Shown piece by piece: positions 43,168 to 52,526 of a stretch of DNA of 64,000 bases (positions are counted from its first letter, which is position 1; every line of letters begins with the position of its first letter). Under the pieces are notes generated by a model. The model was given only the letters and a program-made list of their open reading frames with translations, searched no databases and was not told the origin of the DNA. The position numbers and the translations under genes are program-made. Origin of the DNA: Halopiger djelfimassiliensis (lineage in GTDB: Archaea > Halobacteriota > Halobacteria > Halobacteriales > Natrialbaceae). Location: NCBI RefSeq assembly GCF_000455365.1, contig NZ_HG315684.1, positions 197,789 to 261,788 on the forward strand, given 5' to 3'.

Positions 43168-44175
43168 GTGACCGCCGAACTGGACCTGCTGGTGCGGCTC
43201 AACGATTACGATCGGCCACAGGACGTCGCCGATCGGGCCGTACAGGCCGAGCGGCTCGGATTCGATCGAATTACGGTCGGCGAGACGACGGGGTGGAACA
43301 TCGTCCCGCCGCTGACGCTGGCGGCCGACCGGACGGACGACCTCGGCATCTCGAACGACGTCGTCTCGCCGTACGGACGGTCGCCGGCGATGCTCGCTCA
43401 GACCGCACTGACGATACACGACGCCTCGGACGGCCGGTTCCGGCTCGGTCTCGGTCCGAGTTCGCCGGCGATCACCGAACGCTGGCACGGGCAGTCCTTC
43501 GAGCGGCCGCTACGGCGAACCCGCGAGACGATCGAGATCGTCCGTTCGGTCTACGAGAACGGCACGCCCGCGTACGACGGCGAAATATTCGATATCCCCG
43601 GGCTCAACTACGAACGCGACACGCCCGAAAACCCGCCGCCGATCGATCTCGGGACCCTCGGACCGACGGCGACCGAGATGGCCGGCCGCTTCGGCGACGG
43701 CTGGACGCCCCAACTGTTCACGAAAGACGGCCTCGAGAACCGTCTCGTGGATCTCGAGCGCGGGGCCGACCTCGCCGACAGGAGCCTCGACGAACTGCGG
43801 GTGGCCCCGATCGTCCGCGGGATCGCCGCGGAAGACCGCGAAACGGCCCGCGAAAAGGCGCGCTCGACGATCGCGTTCATGCTCGGAGCGTACGGTCCCT
43901 ACTACGGCGACTCGGTCGCCCAACAGGGGTATCCGGACGTCGTCGCGGAGGTCCGTGCCGCGTGGGACGACCGCGATACCGACGCGATGGCCGCCGCACT
44001 GCCGGACGACGTGCTCGACGAACTGGCTCCCGCAGGAACGCCCGAGGAGGTCCGTGACTGGATCGAGTCGTACGCGGCCCTCGAGGGCGTCGACGCCGTC
44101 CGCGTCGGGTTCGTCGACGGCATGACCGAAGCCGAAAAGGAGACGACGATGGAAGCGGTCGTCGACGCGGTGTAA
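43168..44175 (+). CDS. F420-dependent LLM-class oxidoreductase (Mer-like)
   Basis: The 335-residue protein starts at GTG (TAELDLLVRLNDYDRPQDVADRAVQAERLGFDRITVGE) and has the luciferase-like TIM barrel: SPYGRSPAMLAQTALTIHDASDGRFRLGLGPSSP (about residues 70-105) and LGTLGPTATEMAGRFGDGWTPQLF (about 165-190). This is the haloarchaeal branch related to methylenetetrahydromethanopterin reductase, which in haloarchaea probably uses F420 with other or folate substrates. An upstream in-frame start at 43114 adds only 18 residues with no similarity. It lies after the GNAT fragment and before the AAA gene; no operon is evident. Confidence 0.85.
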   Translation: MTAELDLLVRLNDYDRPQDVADRAVQAERLGFDRITVGETTGWNIVPPLTLAADRTDDLGISNDVVSPYGRSPAMLAQTALTIHDASDGRFRLGLGPSSPAITERWHGQSFERPLRRTRETIEIVRSVYENGTPAYDGEIFDIPGLNYERDTPENPPPIDLGTLGPTATEMAGRFGDGWTPQLFTKDGLENRLVDLERGADLADRSLDELRVAPIVRGIAAEDRETAREKARSTIAFMLGAYGPYYGDSVAQQGYPDVVAEVRAAWDDRDTDAMAAALPDDVLDELAPAGTPEEVRDWIESYAALEGVDAVRVGFVDGMTEAEKETTMEAVVDAV

Positions 44176-44237
44176 GACGGGGACGTCGCGGAACCGGTAT
44201 CAGAACTGTTTTGTAACGATACCATCACGTAGTGTGC

Positions 44238-46232
44238 ATGATTGCGTTGTTCCCGTTCGCACAACTCGGGGCGTTCGACGCGGTGGTCCCCGGTTCGAAC
44301 GTGTTTCTCGCGACGGTCCTTACGTTCGGCACGATCGCGATCGCGTTCCGAACGGTTTCGTGGTTGGCGGCGACCCAGTTCGACCGGCTGTTGCTCGGCG
44401 TCGCGTACGTGTTCGGCGTCGTTGGCTTCGTCGCCACCGGCGACCCCGCCCTCGCGTTCGCCCCGCCAGCGGTGACGCTGGCCTGGCTGGTCGTCGGCCG
44501 CTACACGGAGACAGCCGGTGGCACGGCAGTTCGACGTCAAGCTCCGGGCGGCGATCGAACCGATCAGTCTCGGGGAGGCGACGAGGACGATACCGCACTC
44601 GACGCCGACGAACTCAATACGGACCCCCCCGGACACGACTTCTCGGACGTGGGTGGGATGGCGGACCTCAAGGAGACGCTGACCGATCGGGTGATCGACC
44701 CGCTGACGCGCCGGGACGTGTACGACCACTACGGGATCGGGGCCGTCAACGGCGTCCTCTTTCACGGGCCACCCGGCTGCGGGAAGACCTTCGTCGCAAG
44801 CGCCGTCGCGGCCGAGACCGACTACAACTACGTCGAGGTCACGCCGAGCGACATCACGAGCAAGTACATCGGGGAGGCCGCCGACAACGTCGCCGCGGTG
44901 TTCGAGGCCGCCCGGGAAAACGAGCCCTGCCTCGTGTTCATCGACGAGATCGACGCGATCGCCGGCGACCGATCGGGGCGGATGGCGACGAGCGAACAGC
45001 AGATGGTCAACCAGCTCCTGACCGAACTGGAGAGCCAACACGATTCGGAGATCGTCGTCTTCGCCGCGACGAACTACCTCGAGGACGTCGACGACGCGAT
45101 TTTGCGCTCCGGGCGGTTCGACGAACGCATCGAGGTGCCGCCACCGGACCGGCAAGCGCGACTGGAGATCCTTCGGCTCGAACTGGCCGAGGCCCCGGTC
45201 GGGGACAACGTCAGCCTCGAGGCCGTCGCGGAGTCGACGGCCGGCTACGCCTCGAGCGACGTGACGCTGGTCGCCGACGTTGCGATTCGCCACGCTATCG
45301 CGGACGAATCGCCCGTCGAGCAGTCACACCTCCGGCAGGCCATCGCCGAGATCGACACCAGTATCCCCGACTGGCTGGATCGGTACGAGGACCACTTCGA
45401 CGAGGACCTCGGCCGATCGTCGTCGGACCAGCCCCGCCAGTTCGACGACCTGCCGGGGATGGACGAGTTGACCGCCGCGATCGATCGCCGCGTCCTCGAG
45501 CCGGTTCGCAACGCCGACGGGTACGAGCGCTACGGCGTCGCCCCCGTCGACGGGACGCTCCTGTACGGGCCTCCGGACGCCGGGAAAACGTCGCTCGCGC
45601 GGTCGATCGCCGCCGAACTCGACCGTCCGGTCGTCGAGATCAGTCCGGATCGGTTCCGCCGGGAGTCCGTCGACGAACCGGCCGAGCGAACCGCCGAAAT
45701 CGTCGAAGACGCGCGCGAGATCGCCCCCAGCGTGCTGGTGCTCGACGACGTCGACGAACTCGCCCCCGCGTCCGGCGGCTCGAGGGCGACAAAGCGAGTC
45801 GCGACGCAGCTGGAGACGCTCCTGCCGACGCTCGAGGACGACGTGCTCGTCGTCGGGACTGCCCGGTCAGTCGAGGGGGTAAACGTCGACGTCCTCCACG
45901 CCGGGGCCTTCGACGAGCGGATCGAGGTCCCACCGCCGGACGCCGCGACGCGCGCGGCGATTCTGAGCGATGCACTCCCGGCGGGCTTTCTGGCGGACAC
46001 GGTGGACTTCGATGCCGTGGCCGACGCGACGGCGGGCTTTAGCCTCCGCGACGTTCGACACCTCGCCGGGCGGGTCGCCCGCGAGGCCGTCCGCCGCGAG
46101 GAGCCGATTACCACGGACCGACTCGTCGCCGAGGCCGAGGCGGTCGAGCCGACCCTTGCTGGGTGGGACGGGCCGCGGATGGACCACTTGCGATCGAGCG
46201 CGGTTCCGGACGGGATCGGTCGACGACGGTAA
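44238..46232 (+). CDS. Membrane-anchored double AAA ATPase with degenerate second domain
   Basis: The 664-residue protein has N-terminal hydrophobic segments (about residues 1-92, three to four helices), a Gly/Asp linker, and two AAA domains of the CDC48/VAT type. D1 (about 135-375) has Walker A GPPGCGKT (about 177), Walker B LVFIDEIDAI (about 232) and the arginine finger in LRSGRFDER. D2 (about 405-640) keeps Walker A GPPDAGKT (about 444) but its Walker B is VLVLDDVDEL, where Asp replaces the catalytic Glu, and the finger segment reads LHAGAFDER without the Arg-Ser-Gly-Arg. D2 is therefore probably structural. ATG 44238 is chosen over GTG 44232. Membrane protein extraction or remodelling is a plausible but inferred role. 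Confidence 0.88.
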   Translation: MIALFPFAQLGAFDAVVPGSNVFLATVLTFGTIAIAFRTVSWLAATQFDRLLLGVAYVFGVVGFVATGDPALAFAPPAVTLAWLVVGRYTETAGGTAVRRQAPGGDRTDQSRGGDEDDTALDADELNTDPPGHDFSDVGGMADLKETLTDRVIDPLTRRDVYDHYGIGAVNGVLFHGPPGCGKTFVASAVAAETDYNYVEVTPSDITSKYIGEAADNVAAVFEAARENEPCLVFIDEIDAIAGDRSGRMATSEQQMVNQLLTELESQHDSEIVVFAATNYLEDVDDAILRSGRFDERIEVPPPDRQARLEILRLELAEAPVGDNVSLEAVAESTAGYASSDVTLVADVAIRHAIADESPVEQSHLRQAIAEIDTSIPDWLDRYEDHFDEDLGRSSSDQPRQFDDLPGMDELTAAIDRRVLEPVRNADGYERYGVAPVDGTLLYGPPDAGKTSLARSIAAELDRPVVEISPDRFRRESVDEPAERTAEIVEDAREIAPSVLVLDDVDELAPASGGSRATKRVATQLETLLPTLEDDVLVVGTARSVEGVNVDVLHAGAFDERIEVPPPDAATRAAILSDALPAGFLADTVDFDAVADATAGFSLRDVRHLAGRVAREAVRREEPITTDRLVAEAEAVEPTLAGWDGPRMDHLRSSAVPDGIGRRR

Positions 46233-46350
46233 CGCGGCGTTCGCTATCGGCCCGCCCGCGTCGCCCAAAACAGCCGTGTGGTTCGCGGCCAGTTCGACGT
46301 CTCGACCCAAACAGCTACGGTCTCGGTACCTGATACTCCTTGCAGACAGC

Positions 46351-46983
46351 ATGACCCTTCCGAAACGAGAATATTCCACTGGATTGGACGTTCTCGATCG
46401 ATTCATCGGCGGTGGACTCAAGGCGGGGGTACTCACTGCGCTACGGGCACCGGCAGGATCGCAAAGCGAGCGACTCCTTGCCGAGATCATGGCCGAACAC
46501 CGAACGGTATTCGTCTCGACGACCCGTCCCGAATGGGAAGTTCGTGACTGGATAGAGCGGACGGTCCCCGTCCGTCGGAACCTGACGGTTCATGCCCCTG
46601 CAGTCGATTCCCTGCTGGCGGAGCCGCTCGACGTGCTCGATTCGATCCCACGGGAGTCGTTGCTCGTCATCGACCCGATAAACGCTCTCGAGGACGGCTC
46701 GCGGGAGCGGTACCTCTCGTTCCTGAATACGATCAAAGAACGGCTCCGCGAAACTACCAGCGTCGGTATCGTCCACTGCCTCGAGTCGGAACATCCCCCG
46801 TCGAATCGGGAACTGACGCTGAAGCGGGCGGATCAGGTCTGGGAACTCGAGGTCCTCGCCCGCTCCCGCGAAATCAAGACGCGACTGCTCATCACGAAGG
46901 CCCGCCGAGGGCTGGTGTTCGACAGACCCATCCCGCTGGTGTTGTCCGATACGGTTCGCATCGACCATAGTCGGAACATTTAG
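46351..46983 (+). CDS. RAD55/KaiC-like protein lacking a P-loop lysine
   Basis: The 210-residue protein opens MTLPKREYSTGLDVLDRFIGGGLKAGVLTALRAPAGSQSERLL, the opening of RecA-superfamily RAD55/KaiC-like proteins of haloarchaea. The Walker A site, normally GxxGxGKT/S, here reads APAGSQSE, so the lysine is absent. A Walker B-type strand LLVIDPIN follows (about residues 105-113) and the last strands read VWELEVLARSREIKTRLLITKARRG. The domain may bind nucleotide weakly or serve as a signalling partner. It begins 118 nt after the AAA gene on the same strand. YbjQ converges on it. Confidence 0.82.
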   Translation: MTLPKREYSTGLDVLDRFIGGGLKAGVLTALRAPAGSQSERLLAEIMAEHRTVFVSTTRPEWEVRDWIERTVPVRRNLTVHAPAVDSLLAEPLDVLDSIPRESLLVIDPINALEDGSRERYLSFLNTIKERLRETTSVGIVHCLESEHPPSNRELTLKRADQVWELEVLARSREIKTRLLITKARRGLVFDRPIPLVLSDTVRIDHSRNI

Positions 46984-47015
46984 TGGCGGTTCATCGGTCC
47001 GTTCCGATCTATCGC

Positions 47016-47345
47016 CTACTCGCGGCGCGTCTTCACCGCGGTTCCCGAGAGATTGACCCAGAGCATACCTTCGCCCATCTCTTCGTAGTCGAACGTCGCA
47101 CCGACGACGGCGTCGGCATCGAGTTCCGTCGCTTCCGCTCGAATGTCGGCGATCGCCTCTTCGCGACCGGTCTCGATTTTCTTCTCGTAGGAGCCGCTTC
47201 GCCCGCCAACGATGTCGCGGATGCCGGCGGCGATGTCGCTGACGACGTTCGCGCCGATGACCGCTTCGCCCGATACGACGCCGCAGTACTCAGTTATCTC
47301 TCGGCCGTCTATCCCATCCGTCGTCGTAACGATTACGTCCGTCAT
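47016..47345 (-). CDS. YbjQ family protein (UPF0145)
   Basis: The 109-residue protein starts MTDVIVTTTDGIDGREITEYCGVVSGEAV and ends MLWVNLSGTAVKTRRE, with IGANVVSDIAAGIRDIVGGRSGSYEKKIETGREEAIADI (about 30-70) in the middle: the YbjQ signature, including a conserved GGRSxxYE segment. These proteins form beta-barrel pentamers; metal or ligand binding is presumed but unproven. It is a full-length member. It converges on the RAD55-like gene, the stops 33 nt apart. Confidence 0.93.
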   Translation of the reverse strand: MTDVIVTTTDGIDGREITEYCGVVSGEAVIGANVVSDIAAGIRDIVGGRSGSYEKKIETGREEAIADIRAEATELDADAVVGATFDYEEMGEGMLWVNLSGTAVKTRRE

Positions 47346-47524
47346 ACACGTCAGCGTGCGGCTGGTCTCTGCATAAACGTAGCGTCGCGGTTACAGAGTC
47401 AGTACATCGTGGCGAAAGTACATATACGGCCTCGGCTCGAGTACGGTGGACTTGCGAACGGATATCCGGCTTGGTTTCACAACCTAGTGTAAAAATATAT
47501 CTCACACTGAATGACAGATGAGGT

Positions 47525-47740
47525 ATGATCAATCTGATACTGGGTGGTTTGCTGCTCGTGATCGGGATCGCCAATATCGTCAGGCCGTACAAAATCGCCC
47601 GGCTCGAGGAGCGCGTGGACGCGATCGGCAGTAGGCGGTCGTGGTACGATGTCGAGCCTGCCAAATGGAAGGTAACGCTCACTCGGCTTTCCGGAATCGC
47701 GATAACGCTGTTCGGACTTCTCGTCTTCGCCAACATTTGA
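47525..47740 (+). CDS. Small two-helix membrane protein (DUF6199-like)
   Basis: A 71-residue protein MINLILGGLLLVIGIANIVRPYKIARLEERVDAIG...WKVTLTRLSGIAITLFGLLVFANI. Two transmembrane segments (about residues 1-20 and 52-70) flank a basic-acidic cytoplasmic or external loop with RLEERVDAIGSRRSWYDVEP. The pattern of PYK/W-x-R near the first helix resembles DUF6199. No partner is apparent. AT-rich sequence (47485-47524) upstream of ATG 47525 can hold its promoter. Confidence 0.7.
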   Translation: MINLILGGLLLVIGIANIVRPYKIARLEERVDAIGSRRSWYDVEPAKWKVTLTRLSGIAITLFGLLVFANI

Positions 47741-47850
47741 CCGTCTCGAAAGCCGCCCGAGAAAAGTCATGCTCGCCACTGAACCGTTCCTTACACCGTC
47801 TCACCGCTTCCGAGAGATCCTCCGAAACGAAAACGGTCGCCTCTCGAACG

Positions 47851-48972
47851 CTATCGGACCGCCCGCGTCGCGTCGTCGATGATCTCGAGCGCCGTCTTGA
47901 GATCCTCCATCCCCGTCGCGTAGGAGAGGCGCGCGTATCCCGCTCCGTGAGCGCCGAAGGCCTCTCCCGGCACCACGATCACGTCGCGCTCGAGCACCGC
48001 GTCGCACCATCCGTCCGGAACGTTCGGCATTGCGTAGAAAGCCCCCTGTGGCGTCGGCACTTCGAGACCGGCGTCCTCGAGGCCGTCGAGGACGACGTCG
48101 CGCCGGGTTTCGAAGGCTTCGACCATCTCCGCGACCGGCTCCTGTGGACCGGTCAGTGCGGCTTCGGCGGCGAACTGCGCGGGTGCGGAGGCACAGGCCT
48201 GCCCGTACTGGTGGACCCGGAGCATGCGTTCGATGCGGCGGTTCGAGGCGACGACCCAGCCGAGCCGCCAGCCGGTCATCGAGTAGGTCTTCGAACAGGC
48301 GCTGACGACGACCACGTTGTCGGTCTCGGCGAACTCCATCGGCGAGCGGTGCTCGCCCTCGAAGACGATGTGTTCGTACACCTCGTCCGAGAGACAGAGG
48401 ACGTCGTGCTCGTCGGCGATGCGGGCGAACTCGCGCATGTCGGCCTCGCTCTGGACGGCCCCCGTCGGGTTGGCCGGGCTGTTGACTACGAACGCCGCCG
48501 TCTCGTCGGTGATCGCGTCCTCGACGGCGGCCGGGTCGAGCGTGAGATCGTCCCGGAGCGACACGGGCGTTGGCGTGCCGCCGGCGATCCGGGTCAGTGC
48601 GTCGTAGGAGACAAAGCCCGGATCGGGGAAGATCACTTCCTCGCCCGGATCGACGTGTGCCTCCAGCGCCAGATGCAGCGCCTCGCTCCCGCCGGCGGTG
48701 GCGATCACGTCCGCGGGATCGATCTCGAGCCCGTACTCCCGGTCGTACTTCGCGGCGATGGCCTCCCGGAGCTGGGGCGTGCCCTTGTTCGACGTGTACG
48801 CGTCGGTCCGGCCGGCCTCGATGGCTTCGATTGCCGCCCGCCGGGCGTGAGCGGGCGTCGGAAAGTCCGGCTGGCCGATACCGAGATTGATCGCGTCCTC
48901 GCTTGCGGCCTCGAACACTTCGCGGATGCCGCTTATCGACACCTCCTCGACCCGGGTTGCGAACTCCGTCAT
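47851..48972 (-). CDS. Pyridoxal phosphate-dependent aminotransferase, class I/II
   Basis: The 373-residue protein starts MTEFATRVEEVSISGIREVFEAA and has the fold-type I features: INLGIGQPDFPTP, YTSNKGTPQLREAIAAKY, SPANPTGAV with the PLP-contacting Asn, LSDEVYEHIVF with the Asp, and the Schiff-base lysine in SACSKTYSMTGWRLGW (about residues 227-241). The C-terminal Arg for carboxylate binding is in YARLSYATG. It is in the subgroup of aspartate/aromatic aminotransferases (AspB/AAT-like); the amino donor is not decided by sequence. ATG 48972 precedes the conserved start; the upstream frame is AT-rich and non-coding. Confidence 0.93.
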   Translation of the reverse strand: MTEFATRVEEVSISGIREVFEAASEDAINLGIGQPDFPTPAHARRAAIEAIEAGRTDAYTSNKGTPQLREAIAAKYDREYGLEIDPADVIATAGGSEALHLALEAHVDPGEEVIFPDPGFVSYDALTRIAGGTPTPVSLRDDLTLDPAAVEDAITDETAAFVVNSPANPTGAVQSEADMREFARIADEHDVLCLSDEVYEHIVFEGEHRSPMEFAETDNVVVVSACSKTYSMTGWRLGWVVASNRRIERMLRVHQYGQACASAPAQFAAEAALTGPQEPVAEMVEAFETRRDVVLDGLEDAGLEVPTPQGAFYAMPNVPDGWCDAVLERDVIVVPGEAFGAHGAGYARLSYATGMEDLKTALEIIDDATRAVR

Positions 48973-49144
48973 TGGTACATTAAACGGCTGACGCCGACCC
49001 CGATAACTCTTGATGTGATCGATGCTGTCACATGTCATAACAGGTAGAAACTGGCGGTAATAGCGCTGTTACGCCCCGTTTTCGTGTTTCTCAGTCGAGA
49101 AGTGGCCACAACGAATATGCGCCTCGTTTCGCACTACAGTGGTG

Positions 49145-49804
49145 ATGGCGACTCCCTCTCGACGTACACTCCTTGCCGCGGGAGCGACCGGAACGCTCGC
49201 ATTGACCGCCGGCTGTCTCGATTTCGTTCTCGGGAAAGGCCCGCTCGAGTTCGACTCCAGTCGCGTGGCTCCGACCGAAACTGCTCTGACCGAGACCGAA
49301 TACGAGAACCAGACCGTCGAGGAAGAGACGATCGAGGAAACGATCGATGTCGGCGTCGAACGCGAGATCCGGGCTTCGCTGTGGCGCTCTCACTACTCGA
49401 AGGAAATCGAATATCAGGGACGGACGCACGAGGGAGCTCTCTTCGCTGCCGTTTCGGTTCCGGCGATGGAGGTCCTCGGGCGGTCGTTCAACCCGCTCGA
49501 CGACATGTCCAACGAGGAACTCCTCGAGCGACTCCTGAGCGAAGTCGACGGGGAGCAGGGCAACGTCGAAAACATCCGTCACGACGAGTCGTTCGGACTC
49601 GAGATCCTCGGGGAGGGTCGTGAAGTCGACCGCTTTGTGGGGCAATCCGAGTTCGATGGCGAACCGATCGACGTCGAACTCACGCTTACGGCCGTTTCCC
49701 ACGCCGACGACTTGCTCGTGTTACTGGGCAGCTATCCGCGGAACTTCGCCGAGGAGGCGGTGAACGTGGAACTGTTGATGGAATCCGTCGAACACCCGGT
49801 CTGA
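49145..49804 (+). CDS. DUF6517 family Tat lipoprotein
   Basis: The 219-residue protein starts MATPSRRTLLAAGATGTLALTAGC with a Tat motif and a lipobox cysteine at residue 24. The mature part has EFDSSRVAPTETALTETEYENQ and two beta-rich halves ending HADDLLVLLGSYP...LMESVEHPV, the outline of DUF6517 proteins common in haloarchaea. Function is unknown. The starts GTG 49139, GTG 49142 and ATG 49145 are in frame; ATG 49145 is preferred. It is monocistronic and convergent with korB. Confidence 0.85.
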   Translation: MATPSRRTLLAAGATGTLALTAGCLDFVLGKGPLEFDSSRVAPTETALTETEYENQTVEEETIEETIDVGVEREIRASLWRSHYSKEIEYQGRTHEGALFAAVSVPAMEVLGRSFNPLDDMSNEELLERLLSEVDGEQGNVENIRHDESFGLEILGEGREVDRFVGQSEFDGEPIDVELTLTAVSHADDLLVLLGSYPRNFAEEAVNVELLMESVEHPV

Positions 49805-49908
49805 CGGCGTGACGTTCCCGTCGGCCGCCGGTGGCTCGGTCGGGCCGCGTTGTCGCACTCGTTCTGGGCGGGCCGACGGACGGCGAGAAAACGAGACGAA
49901 ACGGCGGT

Positions 49909-50772
49909 TCAGTAGAACTCGCGGACGAGATCCATCGCGTCCTCGGGCGCACCCTCGGGAATGTCGGACATGTCCTCGGTGACGCCGTGCTGTTCGTGGT
50001 ACGGCACGGAGTTTTCGTCCTTGTACATCACGCCCTGATACTCCTTCTCGCCGTCGAGGATGACCTTCTTGGCGGACTCGTAGTCGGTTGGATCGTGATC
50101 CTGTTCCTGAAGGTCGACGAGACTGTCACGGAAGTAATCGTAGGTGTCGACGTCGTTGAACGTAACACAGGGGCTGAAGACGTTGACGAAGCCGAATCCG
50201 TCGTGCTCGATCGCCTTCTGGACGATCTCCTGATGGCGCAGGGCGTCGGAGGCGAACGACTGGGCGATGAAGGTCGCGCCGGAAGCCAGTGCGAGCGCGA
50301 GCGGGTTGACCGGCGGCTGTTTGGGACCTTCGGGCGTCGTACTGGTCTCGAAGTCCGACCGCGAGGTCGGCGAGGCCTGTCCTTTGGTCAGCCCGTAGAT
50401 GCGGTTGTCCATGACGACGTAGGACATATCGACGTTGCGACGGACCGCGTGGACGAAGTGGCCGGCACCGATCGAGTAGCCGTCGCCGTCGCCGCCGGCG
50501 ACCATGACCTCGATGTCGGGGCGGGCCATCTTGACGCCCGTTCCGACCGGGAGCGCACGGCCGTGAACCCCGTGGAGGGCGTAGCTGTGCATGTAGGTCC
50601 CGATCTTACCGGAACAGCCGATTCCGGCGACGACGAACGTGTTGTCGGGATCGTTGCCGGTCTCGGCGAGGGCTTTCATCATGCCGTTCATCGTCCCGAA
50701 GTCGCCGCATCCGGGACACCACGTCGGCTGCTTGTCGGATTTGAAGTCGGTGAATCGTACGTCGGAGCTCAT
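49909..50772 (-). CDS. korB: 2-oxoacid:ferredoxin oxidoreductase beta subunit (KorB)
   Basis: The 287-residue protein has the cluster and ThDP motifs of the beta subunit: WCPGCGDFGTMNGMMKA (about residues 18-34), GIGCSGKIGTYMH (about 50-62), and VAGGDGDGYSIGAGHFVHAVRRNVDMSYVVMDNRIYGLTKGQ (about 90-132), which is the GDG...N ThDP signature. It decarboxylates a 2-oxoacid, with 2-oxoglutarate most likely by similarity to haloarchaeal KorB, transferring electrons through a [4Fe-4S] cluster to ferredoxin. Its start codon overlaps the korA stop by one nt (TAATG), so the subunits are translated as a coupled pair. Confidence 0.93.
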   Translation of the reverse strand: MSSDVRFTDFKSDKQPTWCPGCGDFGTMNGMMKALAETGNDPDNTFVVAGIGCSGKIGTYMHSYALHGVHGRALPVGTGVKMARPDIEVMVAGGDGDGYSIGAGHFVHAVRRNVDMSYVVMDNRIYGLTKGQASPTSRSDFETSTTPEGPKQPPVNPLALALASGATFIAQSFASDALRHQEIVQKAIEHDGFGFVNVFSPCVTFNDVDTYDYFRDSLVDLQEQDHDPTDYESAKKVILDGEKEYQGVMYKDENSVPYHEQHGVTEDMSDIPEGAPEDAMDLVREFY

Positions 50773-52526
50773 TATGCTGGCACCTCCTCGGAGAGTCGTT
50801 CGGTGATCTGTTCGGCGAGTTCGTCCGCCTTGAAGCGGACGCCGGTGTACTTGTTGATGCGCTTGAGGCGGGTAAGTGCGTCGTGTTCGAGCAGGTCCGC
50901 GAACTGGCCGGTCGCGTTACACTCGACGACGATGACTTCCTCGGCCGCCTCGATCTCGTCGGAGAGGTCGGGCCGCGGGAAGATGTAGGGCACCGAGATC
51001 ACGCGGACGTCGATGCCGTCTTCCTCGAGGTAGTCCAGCGCCTCGACGAGCGCGCCCTCGTTCGATCCCCACGAGATGATGAGGTTGTCCGAATCCGAAT
51101 CGCCGAACTCGCGGTAGTCCCAGTCTTCCCGCTCCTGTGCGGTCTCGACCTTGCGGTAGCGCTTGTCGACCTGTTGGACGCGCTCGTCCTGATCCTCGGT
51201 CCGGCGACCGAGTTCGTCGTGCTCGAGCCCCGTGCTCATGTGTGCACCGTCGGTCGTACCGGGAATCGCCCGCGGGCTGACGCCGTCGTCGGTGACGGCG
51301 TGGGCGCGGAACCGACCCTGGGCGTCGAGCCACTCGTCGACGTCGTCCTCGTCGACGAGTTTGCCCCGGTCGATCTCGACGGCGTCCATGTCGAAGGTTT
51401 CGGGTTCGAAGGTCTGTTCGGTGACCGACATCGCCAGATCGGAGACGAGGAAGACCGGCGTCTGGTACTTCTCGGCGAGGTTGAACGCCTCGACCGTCTT
51501 CCAGAAACACTCGGAGATCGACGTCGGTGTGACGACGAACCGCGGGACTTCGCCGTGGCCGCCGTACAGCGCCATGTTGAGGTCGCCCTGTTCCTGCTTG
51601 GTCGGCATCCCCGTCGAGGGACCCGAGCGCTGGACGTCGGCGATGACAAGCGGCGTCTCGCTGGTCGCGACCAGACCGAACGTCTCGGTCATGAGGTCGA
51701 TCCCGGCACCCGAGGTTGCGGTCATCGCTCGCGCACCGGATCGGGCGGCACCGAGTGCCATGTTGATCGCCGAGAGTTCGTCCTCGGCCTGAACGACGTG
51801 CCCGCCGTAGTCCTCGATACGGCCCGTCAGGTACTCCATAATCGACGTCGCGGGCGTGATGGGATACCCGGAGTAGAACCGACAGCCTGCGGCGATCGCA
51901 CCCATACCGACCGCCTCGTTGCCGTTGAGCAGGACGTAATCGCTGTCGGTCGTCTCGAGGTCGTACCCGAGGTGATCCAGGTCGTAGTTCTCCTGTACGT
52001 ACTCCTGTCCCAGACGGGCGGCTTCCTTGTTGTTCTCGACGATCTTCGAACCCTTGCCGCCGAAGCGCTTCTCGAGGGCCTCGTCGAGGTACTCGACGTC
52101 GAACCCGGTGATCTCACACGCGGCACCGAGCGCGACGATGTTGCGCATGATCGCCCCGCCGGCGTCTTCCGCAAGCGACTTCAGCGGGACGTCGACGGCC
52201 GTCATCTCGTCGGGAATTTCGGCCTCCCAGGATCGTTCGCCGTCGTAAATAATGGCGCTGCCCTCGTGGAGTTCGTCCAGGTTCTCGTCGATGGTACGCT
52301 GGGTCAGTGCGACCAGAATGTCCAGTCGGTCGACGACGCTCTGGACGCGATCGACGGAGGTCCGGATCTTGTAGGCCGTGTAGCCACCCCGGATTCGCGA
52401 CGCGAAGTCTTTCGACGTGAATACGTGCCGTCCGGCTCGGGAAAGTGCCTGAGCGAAGATTTTACCGGTGGAGTCGATACCGTCTCCGGCTTCGCCTCCG
52501 ACCGCCCAGTTGAGATCCTCAGCCAT
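50772..52526 (-). CDS. korA: 2-oxoacid:ferredoxin oxidoreductase alpha subunit (KorA, gamma-alpha fusion)
   Basis: The 584-residue protein has an N-terminal gamma-like domain (about 1-190) with NWAVGGEAGDGIDSTGKIFAQALSRAGRH and SRIRGGYTAYKIRTS, joined to an alpha domain (about 200-584) with NGNEAVGMGAIAAGCRFYSGYPITPATSIMEYL and ATSGAGIDLMTETFGL. This is the fused form used by haloarchaeal KorA, which binds CoA and the 2-oxoacid. ATG 52526 opens the conserved MAEDLNWAVGG; the longer frame to 52625 runs through AT-rich promoter sequence. korB follows with a one-nt overlap. Together they form the oxidative 2-oxoglutarate or pyruvate step that replaces NAD-linked dehydrogenases in these archaea. 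Confidence 0.93.
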   Translation of the reverse strand: MAEDLNWAVGGEAGDGIDSTGKIFAQALSRAGRHVFTSKDFASRIRGGYTAYKIRTSVDRVQSVVDRLDILVALTQRTIDENLDELHEGSAIIYDGERSWEAEIPDEMTAVDVPLKSLAEDAGGAIMRNIVALGAACEITGFDVEYLDEALEKRFGGKGSKIVENNKEAARLGQEYVQENYDLDHLGYDLETTDSDYVLLNGNEAVGMGAIAAGCRFYSGYPITPATSIMEYLTGRIEDYGGHVVQAEDELSAINMALGAARSGARAMTATSGAGIDLMTETFGLVATSETPLVIADVQRSGPSTGMPTKQEQGDLNMALYGGHGEVPRFVVTPTSISECFWKTVEAFNLAEKYQTPVFLVSDLAMSVTEQTFEPETFDMDAVEIDRGKLVDEDDVDEWLDAQGRFRAHAVTDDGVSPRAIPGTTDGAHMSTGLEHDELGRRTEDQDERVQQVDKRYRKVETAQEREDWDYREFGDSDSDNLIISWGSNEGALVEALDYLEEDGIDVRVISVPYIFPRPDLSDEIEAAEEVIVVECNATGQFADLLEHDALTRLKRINKYTGVRFKADELAEQITERLSEEVPA

